A stretch of DNA of 53,116 bases from Clostridia bacterium (GTDB taxonomy: Bacteria > Bacillota > Clostridia > Oscillospirales > CAG-272), in the NCBI GenBank assembly GCA_017444735.1, contig JAFSWB010000041.1, positions 1-53,116 of the forward strand, written 5' to 3'. Under the pieces are notes generated by a model. The model saw only the letters and a list, made by a program, of their open reading frames with translations, was not told where the DNA came from and did no database searches. This document shows positions 1 to 6,178 of this stretch, piece after piece. The stretch's first letter is position 1; each line of letters starts with the position of its first letter. Both the position numbers and the translations under genes were made by a program.

Positions 1-53
1 TCTTCGACCCGAAACGGATGATTTTACGAGCAGATTTTCGCGCCGAGGACGCC

Positions 54-139
54 GCCTTGCTATCGCAAGGCAAGGACGAGAAACGAAAAGATGCCGTAAA
101 GGCGCCGCTTCGGGCGGGTTCGGGTAACTTCTGTTACCC
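54..139. other. Left-end non-coding segment with two short hairpins
   Basis: The first 218 bases hold no gene that I can support. Two perfect 7-bp hairpins are visible: GCCTTGC/GCAAGGC around a TATC loop (54-71) and GGGTAAC/GTTACCC around a TTCT loop (122-139). Neither is followed by a T run in either direction, so I do not call them terminators. Their function is unknown. Confidence 0.4.
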
Positions 140-189
140 TAGCGTCGCCGATGGTTATGGTTTATAAGTTTATCCGGCCGGTAAATGCG

Positions 190-218
190 TTTTCGGCGTG
201 GTTTTTCCACGCCGAAAA
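190..218 (-). terminator. Hairpin directly after the toxin gene
   Basis: A perfect 12-bp stem (190-201 with 207-218) around a five-base loop begins immediately after the toxin stop codon. The bases beyond it are not a clear T run, so it may terminate weakly or protect the 3' end of the toxin-antitoxin mRNA. Confidence 0.5.
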
Positions 219-491
219 TCAGAATAAATCACTGTGTGTGCCGGTCCTTGTAAGGTAAAGGATCAATTCAGCGTTACTGATTTTATAAACCAGCAGCCAA
301 TCGGGCGTTATGTGACATTCTCTGCAATCGGCATAATCTCCGATAAGACTGTGATCTCTGTACTTTTCGGGCAAAACCTGCCCGTTTGCGAGCATTTCGA
401 TAACGTTTTCAAGCAGTCTGATGTCATATCCTCTTCTGACAATTCTTTTGAAATCCTTTTTGAACGTGGTCTCATACTTAATCGTCAGCAT
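219..491 (-). CDS. yafQ: YafQ-family mRNA interferase toxin
   Basis: This is a 90-residue toxin of the RelE superfamily. YafQ-type toxins cut mRNA on the ribosome and are held inactive by a DinJ/RelB antitoxin. The family pattern is intact: a basic N-terminal helix with RRGYD, then RDHSL, ECHITPDWLLVY and a C-terminal RTGTHSDLF. By alignment from memory with E. coli YafQ, His47, His60, Asp64, Arg82, His86 and Phe90 sit at the catalytic or substrate positions. The length is typical. The gene overlaps the upstream antitoxin by 14 bases, the usual translationally coupled antitoxin-first order. Nothing suggests the toxin is broken. Confidence 0.93.
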   Translation of the reverse strand: MLTIKYETTFKKDFKRIVRRGYDIRLLENVIEMLANGQVLPEKYRDHSLIGDYADCRECHITPDWLLVYKISNAELILYLTRTGTHSDLF

Positions 492-750
492 AGAGATCCT
501 CCATCAATTCGGAAACTGAATGAAATCCCCTGCTCAAACCAACGCCGTTTCTGACGTTTTCAACGGCTTTTTTCGTTTCGTCGTTCGGAGTCTCCGTTGT
601 GAGTTCAAAAGGTATCCTCTGTTCTCTTACGACAGTCCTTGCAAAAATATTGAATGCAGCGCTGACGGATAATCCGATTTCCTCACAAAACTTGTCAAAA
701 GCGATCTTCGTCGCCTCGTCCATCCTGATATTAACGTTTGTCTGCGCCAT
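478..750 (-). CDS. relB: RelB/DinJ-family antitoxin
   Basis: This 90-residue protein begins MAQTNVNIRMDEATK, the ribbon-helix-helix DNA-binding strand and helix of RelB/DinJ antitoxins. The segment LSVSAAFNIFARTVV fits the second helix, and the acidic C-terminal part should wrap the toxin. The start is fixed by an AGGAGGG ribosome site just upstream. It lies upstream of and overlaps the toxin gene. Antitoxins of this family usually repress their own promoter alone and with the toxin. A GC-rich inverted repeat lies between the -35 and -10 boxes of the promoter and is a reasonable operator candidate, but that is inference. Confidence 0.93.
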   Translation of the reverse strand: MAQTNVNIRMDEATKIAFDKFCEEIGLSVSAAFNIFARTVVREQRIPFELTTETPNDETKKAVENVRNGVGLSRGFHSVSELMEDLYADD

Positions 751-775
751 TTGAAACCCCTCCTTTTCAACTCTG

Positions 776-809
776 ATTATAGTATAGTGCGCTTGCGCGC
801 TTTTGTCAA
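776..809 (-). promoter_or_regulatory. Toxin-antitoxin promoter and candidate operator
   Basis: On the minus strand a perfect TTGACA (804-809) is followed after 17 bases by TATACT (781-786), with an overlapping TATAAT (776-781). The spacer contains two GCGC half-sites (788-800). Such a repeat inside the core promoter is where an autoregulatory antitoxin would be expected to bind. Confidence 0.75.
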
Positions 810-848
810 TAGTAATTATATCTATTTAATATTAATATCATTGACATT

Positions 849-1946
849 TCATAGAATCAGCATCGCGTCGCCGAACGAGAAGAAGCGGTATCTTTCTTTC
901 ACGGCTTCCTCGTACGACGCGAGCATCCTCTCCCGTCCGGCGAACGCCGAGACGAGCATCAGGAGCGTGCTTTCGGGCAGATGAAAATTCGTGATGAGCG
1001 CGTCGGTCGCGCGGAATTTGTAGCCGGGGTAGATGAAGATGCCCGTATCGCCCGAAAACGCTCTCACCTCGCCGCTGTCGTCGGCGACGCTTTCGAGCGT
1101 GCGGCACGACGTCGTTCCGACCGCCACGGTGCGCCCTCCGGCGCGCCGTCTCTCGTTGATGAGCCGCGCGGTCTCCTCCGTCACCGAAATATACTCCGAG
1201 TGCATCACGTGATCCCGTATCTTCGTTTCCTTTACCGGCCTGAAGGTGCCGAGTCCGACGTGGAGCGTGACGCGCGCGACGGCTACGCCCGAGTCTTCAA
1301 TTCTTTCGAGTAGCTCCTCGGTGAAGTGGAGTCCCGCCGTCGGAGCCGCCGCCGAGCCCTCGGTCTTCGCGTACACCGTCTGGTAGCGTGCCGGGTCGTC
1401 GAGCTTTTCCTTGATATACGGGGGCAGGGGAACGGTGCCGAGCAGGTGGAGCGCCTCGTAGACCGTGCCGACGGCACCGTCGGTCGTGAATTTCACGGTC
1501 CGCGTGCCGCCCTCGCCCACCGAAAGGACGCGCGCCGTGAGAACGCCGTCGCCGAAAGAGAGCGAGTCGCCCGGACGGGCGCGCTTTCCGGGACCGGCGA
1601 GCGCCTCCCAGACGTCGTTTTCCGTCTGCTTCAGAAGAAGGAGCTCGACGGGCGCCCCGGAGGTGTCCTCCGTCTCGCCCTCCGCCGTCGCGCGGACGGC
1701 GCGGCGGCCGACGATCCTCGCGGGGATCACGCGCGTCTCGTTCAGAACGAGCGTGTCGCCGGGGCGGAGGTATTCGACAACGTCGGAGAATCTACGGTGC
1801 TCGACGCCCTCGCCGCCTCGGTCGACGACCATAAGGCGCGAGGAGTCGCGCGGGAAGACGGGAGTCTGCGCTATCAGCTCCTCCGGCAGGTCGTATCGGA
1901 AATCCGAGAGGGTGAGGTCCGTCTCGGGCAGTTCGTTTTTTATCAT
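849..1946 (-). CDS. queA: S-adenosylmethionine:tRNA ribosyltransferase-isomerase
   Basis: QueA transfers and isomerises the ribose of S-adenosylmethionine onto preQ1 at tRNA position 34, making epoxyqueuosine. The 365-residue product starts [19 protein letters not shown] and continues with the family signature [21 protein letters not shown]. It also has [29 protein letters not shown] and a C-terminal [11 protein letters not shown]. The frame is open upstream to 2174, but that stretch is low-complexity sequence antisense to the dapA riboswitch. The start at 1946 has a GGAG box nine bases upstream and fits family length. No other queuosine gene is nearby, and the gene faces away from dapA. Confidence 0.95.
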   Translation of the reverse strand: MIKNELPETDLTLSDFRYDLPEELIAQTPVFPRDSSRLMVVDRGGEGVEHRRFSDVVEYLRPGDTLVLNETRVIPARIVGRRAVRATAEGETEDTSGAPVELLLLKQTENDVWEALAGPGKRARPGDSLSFGDGVLTARVLSVGEGGTRTVKFTTDGAVGTVYEALHLLGTVPLPPYIKEKLDDPARYQTVYAKTEGSAAAPTAGLHFTEELLERIEDSGVAVARVTLHVGLGTFRPVKETKIRDHVMHSEYISVTEETARLINERRRAGGRTVAVGTTSCRTLESVADDSGEVRAFSGDTGIFIYPGYKFRATDALITNFHLPESTLLMLVSAFAGRERMLASYEEAVKERYRFFSFGDAMLIL

Positions 1947-1968
1947 GACATCTGACTCCAAAAAAATA

Positions 1969-1997
1969 TTGACATTCGCTCGTCGGTATGATAGTAT
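1969..1997 (+). promoter_or_regulatory. dapA leader promoter
   Basis: TTGACA (1969-1974) is followed after 17 bases by TAGTAT (1992-1997). Transcription from about 2004 would begin just before the lysine riboswitch. A TATAAT at 2021-2026 lies too close to the aptamer to serve as its promoter. Confidence 0.6.
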
Positions 1998-2020
1998 ATA
2001 GCCGAATATGAAAAAAGCAA
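1993..2020 (-). promoter_or_regulatory. queA promoter
   Basis: On the minus strand TTGCTT (2015-2020) and TATACT (1993-1998) are separated by 16 bases, a short distance ahead of queA. The site overlaps the opposite-facing dapA promoter, so the two may compete for RNA polymerase. Confidence 0.55.
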
Positions 2021-2023
2021 TAT

Positions 2024-2209
2024 AATGGTAGAGGAGCGTTTCCGAAGAGTATCCCGACGCCGCGGCGGCCGCAATCGCAGATAAGACGACGGGGGAAAGG
2101 CGAGAAACGCCGAAGACGCGCCGCTTGCGGGCAGGCGCTTCTGGGCCGCGTGCCGAAAGGGCGCGGACTGTCACCGGGCGGCGCCCGGTGGAGGGCTATC
2201 TGTGTCGGT
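2024..2209 (+). promoter_or_regulatory. Lysine riboswitch (L-box) aptamer
   Basis: The dapA leader carries the conserved segments of the lysine riboswitch in the right order: GGTAGAGG (2027-2034), AGTAT (2048-2052), GGGGGAAAGGCG (about 2091-2102), GCCGAAG (2109-2115), TTCTGGG (2139-2145), ACTGTCAC (2167-2174) and GGAGGGCTATC (2190-2200). These match the core of the B. subtilis lysC leader as I remember it. Binding of lysine would stabilise the closing stem and lower dapA-dapB expression. Because the aptamer lies antisense to the long upstream extension of the queA frame, it also argues for the short queA start. Confidence 0.93.
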
Positions 2210-2240
2210 GCGTTCAGCACAATCTATTATATTACACAGA

Positions 2241-2270
2241 GAGCCGGTTTTCAACCGGTTTTTGCTTTTT
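2241..2270 (+). terminator. Riboswitch-controlled terminator
   Basis: CCGGTT (2244-2249) pairs with AACCGG (2253-2258), extended by weaker pairs and followed by two T runs (2259-2263 and 2266-2270). The 5' arm is shared with a competing antiterminator: GGCT and CTGTGT (2194-2197 and 2200-2205) can pair with ACACAG and AGCC (2234-2239 and 2242-2245). This is the layout of a transcription-attenuation switch. Confidence 0.75.
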
Positions 2271-2287
2271 CCGAGGGAGGGTTTGTT

Positions 2288-3187
2288 ATGGGAAAATTCA
2301 ATAAGGAAGTCGTTTTCAGAGGCGCGGGCACCGCTCTCATCACTCCAATGAGGAACGGAGCGGTCGATTATGAGGATTTCGGTCGGTTGATCGACAGTCA
2401 GATAAACGGGGGAATCGACGCTCTCGTCGTCGCCGGTACGACGGGCGAGGCGGCGACGCTGACGGACGAGGAACACCGCGAGGTGATCAAGTTCGCCGTC
2501 GAGAAGACGGCGGGGCGCGTTCCCGTCGTCGCCGGAACCGGCTCAAACGACACCGCCTACGCCGACGACCTCTCGGAATACGCGAGCGACGTCGGCGCGG
2601 ACGCCGTTCTCCTCGTCACTCCGTATTACAACAAGACGTCCCCCGAGGGGCTCGTCCGTCATTTCATGTCGACGGCTGACAAGGTGAAGTGCCCCGTCAT
2701 CCTCTACAACGTACCGTCGCGGACGGGTATCAATATCCCGCTTTCCGTCTACCGCGAGCTCGCGAAGCACGAGCGCATCGTCGCGGCGAAGGAGGCGTCC
2801 GGCAATATCAGCGCCATCGCGGAGATTGCCGCGGAGCTCTCGGACGACCTCGCTCTTTACAGCGGAAACGACGATCAGATCGTCCCGATCCTCTCTCTCG
2901 GAGGGATCGGCGTCATCTCCGTCCTCTCGAACGTCATGCCGCGCGAAACGCACGATATCTGTTATAAGTTTTTTGAGGGCGACGCCGCGGGCGCGCGCGA
3001 TCTCCAGCTTCGGCTCCTCGACCTTATAAACTGTCTGTTCATCGAGACGAACCCGATCCCCGCGAAAGAGGCGTGCGCCATGATGGGGCTGTGCTCGAAC
3101 GAAATACGGCTTCCTCTTTGCAGGATGGAGGACGGGCACAGAGAAAAGCTCGCCGCCCTCATGAGAGCGCATGGGCTTATCCGCTGA
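2288..3187 (+). CDS. dapA: 4-hydroxy-tetrahydrodipicolinate synthase
   Basis: DapA condenses pyruvate with aspartate semialdehyde, the first committed step to diaminopimelate and lysine. The 299-residue TIM barrel shows GTALITPM near the N-terminus, the pyruvate-binding TTGE at 51-54, Tyr140 and Arg145 in LYNVPSRTG, and the Schiff-base Lys168 in AAKEASGN. The start was chosen at 2288, behind a GAGGGAGGG ribosome site; the frame is open further upstream only through the riboswitch. dapB follows after 21 bases in the same operon. The lysine riboswitch upstream implies feedback at the transcription level. Confidence 0.97.
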   Translation: MGKFNKEVVFRGAGTALITPMRNGAVDYEDFGRLIDSQINGGIDALVVAGTTGEAATLTDEEHREVIKFAVEKTAGRVPVVAGTGSNDTAYADDLSEYASDVGADAVLLVTPYYNKTSPEGLVRHFMSTADKVKCPVILYNVPSRTGINIPLSVYRELAKHERIVAAKEASGNISAIAEIAAELSDDLALYSGNDDQIVPILSLGGIGVISVLSNVMPRETHDICYKFFEGDAAGARDLQLRLLDLINCLFIETNPIPAKEACAMMGLCSNEIRLPLCRMEDGHREKLAALMRAHGLIR

Positions 3188-3208
3188 CGGCGGAAGGAGG
3201 ACGTGTAA

Positions 3209-3964
3209 ATGGATAAAATCAGGATAATTCTGTCCGGGTATCGCGGCCGTCTCGGCTCCGCCGTCGCGCGCGCGGCGGAGGAGCGCGACGGATTCGCCGT
3301 CGTCTGCGGCGTCGATCCGCGGGGCGGAGAGGAGGGATTCCCGACTTATTCGTCGCTTTCCGACGTTACGGAGGACGCCGACGTTCTGATCGACGCGTCT
3401 CACCACTCGGCGACAGCCGATCTTCTCGCGTTCGCTTCGTCGAGGCGGACGCCCGTCGTGATCTGCACGACCGGACACACCGAGGACGAGATCGACATGA
3501 TAAAGAAAGCGTCCGGGTCGATCCCGATCCTGAAATCGCGCAATATGTCCGTCGGTATCAACGTGCTTCTCGACCTCGTGAGACGCGCCGCCGCCGCGCT
3601 CGGCGACGAGTACGACGCGGAGATCGTCGAAGCTCACCACAGAAAAAAGCTCGACGCTCCGAGCGGCACGGCTCTGATGCTTGCCGACGCGGTGAAGGAC
3701 GTCCGTCCGTGCGCCGAGTACATATACTCGCGTAATGAGAGAAGGCAGGAGAGGGGCGACCGCGAGATCGGGATACACAGCATCCGCGGCGGAACGATCG
3801 TCGGCGAGCACAGCGTGATCTTCGCGGGCGACGACGAGGTCATAACGATCTCTCACAGCGCTGGGAGCCGCGATCTGTTCGCCTCCGGCGCGCTCCGCGC
3901 CGCGTCGTTCCTCGTCGGACGCGAACCCGGTTATTATACGATGGCGGACGCGGTGAGCGAATAA
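3209..3964 (+). CDS. dapB: 4-hydroxy-tetrahydrodipicolinate reductase
   Basis: DapB reduces the DapA product with NAD(P)H to tetrahydrodipicolinate, the precursor of diaminopimelate for peptidoglycan and of lysine. The 251-residue protein opens with a nucleotide-binding IILSGYRGRLGSAVA and contains the catalytic and substrate motif EAHHRKKLDAPSGTA, the strongest mark of the family. Its length is usual. A GGAGG site sits upstream of the ATG. It is the second gene of the riboswitch-controlled operon and is followed by a terminator region shared with the convergent gene. Confidence 0.97.
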   Translation: MDKIRIILSGYRGRLGSAVARAAEERDGFAVVCGVDPRGGEEGFPTYSSLSDVTEDADVLIDASHHSATADLLAFASSRRTPVVICTTGHTEDEIDMIKKASGSIPILKSRNMSVGINVLLDLVRRAAAALGDEYDAEIVEAHHRKKLDAPSGTALMLADAVKDVRPCAEYIYSRNERRQERGDREIGIHSIRGGTIVGEHSVIFAGDDEVITISHSAGSRDLFASGALRAASFLVGREPGYYTMADAVSE

Positions 3965-3980
3965 AAGATTTCACTTTTTT

Positions 3981-4075
3981 TGACGTTTGGCACACAAACG
4001 TCCTGCTTGCGCCGATATGCGGCAAAAAAACCGACTGAAATAAGGATAAACTTCCTTGCCTCAGCCGGTTTTTGT
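3981..4075. terminator. Bidirectional terminator region after dapB
   Basis: A hairpin GACGTTT/AAACGTC lies just after dapB. A second, longer imperfect hairpin (about 4027-4074) is flanked by an A run on the left and a T run on the right. The second element can stop both dapAB and the convergent sulfatase gene. Confidence 0.7.
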
Positions 4076-4113
4076 CAACTGTCCTTAAGAACGCCTTGCG
4101 TCCGCGGCTTTTT

Positions 4114-6108
4114 TTACTTCAGTTCCCAGAATCCGATCGGCGCGTTCTTTCTGTCGAACAGATACGCGTACTGGAGCCGCGCGTAATCGAGCAGCGCGTC
4201 GCGCTCCCCGTATTCCGAGATCGGGCGAAGCGTCCCGTCGCTGTCGGTGAACGCTTTCGCGTTTACCGTCGGATATTCCTTCATTAGATCGAGAAGGAAT
4301 TTCTGCGACGCGGTCTTCGGTATCCCTCCGATATCGGCGACGACGGCGGCGAGGTAGTCGGCGCTCATGTCGGCGGGCGCCGTGTAATCGAGGTCGAAAT
4401 TCGTCCATATCACGTACGGGGTGACGTATCGCGACTCGATATCGTCGACGCTTTCCGCGGCGAGCTTCCTTCCCGTCAGCTTCAGAAGCGGGTTCGCTAC
4501 AGCGTCTCCCGGCTGATGATCGCCGAACATCACGATTATCGTTTTCTCGTCGGCGTCCCGGAAATACTCCACGAGCTTTTCAAACGCTTTGTCGGACTCC
4601 CTCACGAGCGAGAGATACGAGGAGACGACGAAGCTGTCCTCGAGACCGTTCACCGTAACCTCCGGCGTGAAGTTGTCGTACTTGTCCCAGTACCCGCCGT
4701 GATTCTGCATGGTGACGGCGAAGACGAAGAGCGGATCGTCCGACTCCTCGTAAATATCTATTATACTGTCGACGACCGCCTCGTCGGTCACGTAGTTCCT
4801 GATCTTTCGGGATCTCTTGAAGGTCGTGTCCTTTGAGGAATCGAGAAAATGAGTTTCGGAGAAGCCGAAAAACGGATAGATCTCGTCGCGCCGCCACCCG
4901 CCTTTATAGTACGGGTGCATACCGACGGTCCTGTAACCGAGATCGGCGAGCTGACCGGCGAGAGAGGGCGAGGAGCTCTTTACGAACTGCTGATACGGGA
5001 TGCTCCCCTCTGGGAGAAATCCCATCGTGAGGCCCGTGAGAAATTCGAATTCCGAGTTCGGCGTGTTCCCGCCGATGACCGACATATGAAGTCTGCCCTT
5101 GACCGTGTTGTCCTCGAGCGAGTCGATAAACGGGAAATACGGTTCGTTCGTCTCGTATCCGGCGAGGTATTTCATCTCGGCGAGCGCCTCGTTCATGATG
5201 ACGATCACGTTCGGACGCTCGCCCCCGTCAGTCCCGTCCGACTCGTAAAGCGACGCGGCGCGCGAGGCCGCCTCGGGCGAGTAGCCCGAGGGCTTCTCGA
5301 CCGTCATATACCTGAGATTCATCAGGAACGAGACGGTAAATCCGTTCCTTTTGTATAACACGCCCGGCGTAAAGAGATACGGATAAAGGCCGAAGCGTGA
5401 GATCGCGTCGTCCGTTCCGATATACGCGACCGAGCCCCCGAGCATCGCGGCGGCGAGGACGGTAGCGGCGGCACGGATATACCATTTGCCGAGCTTCAGC
5501 CGGATCCCCGCGAAGAGCGAGAGCTCGATCACGAGAAATCCGAGCGCGGCGACGAAGACGAGCTTCATCGGCAGCTCGAGACGGTACGCCGAGACGACGG
5601 TCGCCGCCGTCCCCGCGGACGCGAGGTCCCACGGGAAGAGCGGGGAGCTTCTGAATATCGTCGTGTAGTAGCTTATGAATCCGAAAATGAGGTGAATGAC
5701 GGCGACGGCGGTTATCCCCGCCCACGTTCTGCCCGTCAGGAGGGCGACGGTCGCGGCGAGAAGATAATAGACGACGAGATTGAGCGCTATTATCTCCCAC
5801 TTGATCGAAAACGGGTCGTGCGTCAGAAATTCGACGAGGTAAAATACGGCGAACGGCAGCGCCGCCGTCACGATCCAGCGAAAAACGAGCGGCGGTTTTT
5901 TGCCGAGGAACAGTCTTATGACCGCGAGCGCCGCGCAGACGATCGCCGAGGCGTGGATCACGATGACGAAAGGCGCGTCGCCCTTCGAAAAGCCCGTTCC
6001 GACCGCTCCGACGATGAAAAGAGCCTCGATCGCCAGCGCGCAGAAAGCCGCTCCGACTATCCGGGCGATCAGCGCGGGCGTTTTCATTTTCTTTGTTTTT
6101 TCAGCCAT
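4114..6108 (-). CDS. LTA synthase-like membrane sulfatase
   Basis: This 664-residue protein has about five or six hydrophobic segments in its first 240 residues, then a large extracellular sulfatase-fold domain. It matches the lipoteichoic acid synthase/phosphoglycerol transferase family. The metal and nucleophile positions of LtaS are recognisable: Glu307 in VIVIMNEALAE, Thr349 in GGNTPNSEFEF, and Asp530-His531 in FGDHQP. HPYYKGGWRR and TMQNHGGYW are also family-like. LtaS enzymes move glycerol-phosphate from phosphatidylglycerol to a glycolipid or glycan outside the membrane. Whether this one makes lipoteichoic acid or decorates another polymer cannot be told. It appears monocistronic, with its own promoter. 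Confidence 0.88.
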   Translation of the reverse strand: MAEKTKKMKTPALIARIVGAAFCALAIEALFIVGAVGTGFSKGDAPFVIVIHASAIVCAALAVIRLFLGKKPPLVFRWIVTAALPFAVFYLVEFLTHDPFSIKWEIIALNLVVYYLLAATVALLTGRTWAGITAVAVIHLIFGFISYYTTIFRSSPLFPWDLASAGTAATVVSAYRLELPMKLVFVAALGFLVIELSLFAGIRLKLGKWYIRAAATVLAAAMLGGSVAYIGTDDAISRFGLYPYLFTPGVLYKRNGFTVSFLMNLRYMTVEKPSGYSPEAASRAASLYESDGTDGGERPNVIVIMNEALAEMKYLAGYETNEPYFPFIDSLEDNTVKGRLHMSVIGGNTPNSEFEFLTGLTMGFLPEGSIPYQQFVKSSSPSLAGQLADLGYRTVGMHPYYKGGWRRDEIYPFFGFSETHFLDSSKDTTFKRSRKIRNYVTDEAVVDSIIDIYEESDDPLFVFAVTMQNHGGYWDKYDNFTPEVTVNGLEDSFVVSSYLSLVRESDKAFEKLVEYFRDADEKTIIVMFGDHQPGDAVANPLLKLTGRKLAAESVDDIESRYVTPYVIWTNFDLDYTAPADMSADYLAAVVADIGGIPKTASQKFLLDLMKEYPTVNAKAFTDSDGTLRPISEYGERDALLDYARLQYAYLFDRKNAPIGFWELK

Positions 6109-6145
6109 TGGATCAAATCTCCGTGAGTTTCCCTATTCGACAATA

Positions 6146-6174
6146 ATACTAAACCTCAAATGTTAATAAATCAA
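6146..6174 (-). promoter_or_regulatory. Promoter of the LTA synthase-like gene
   Basis: On the minus strand TTGATT (6169-6174) and TAGTAT (6146-6151) are spaced by 17 bases, about 40 bases before the start codon. It lies in the short gap after the glycoside hydrolase stop. Confidence 0.55.
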
Positions 6175-6178
6175 GTCG

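Noticed and set aside
234-554. Plus-strand frame of 106 codons across the toxin-antitoxin pair
   Set aside because: It is antisense to a clear YafQ/RelB pair, without a ribosome site or a motif.
219-750. Toxin-antitoxin pair as a sign of a mobile element
   Set aside because: No integrase, transposase, inverted ends or attachment-type repeats were found nearby; such pairs are also common in chromosomes.
1947-2174. N-terminal extension of queA
   Set aside because: The added 76 residues are antisense to the lysine riboswitch, have no family match and lack a ribosome site.
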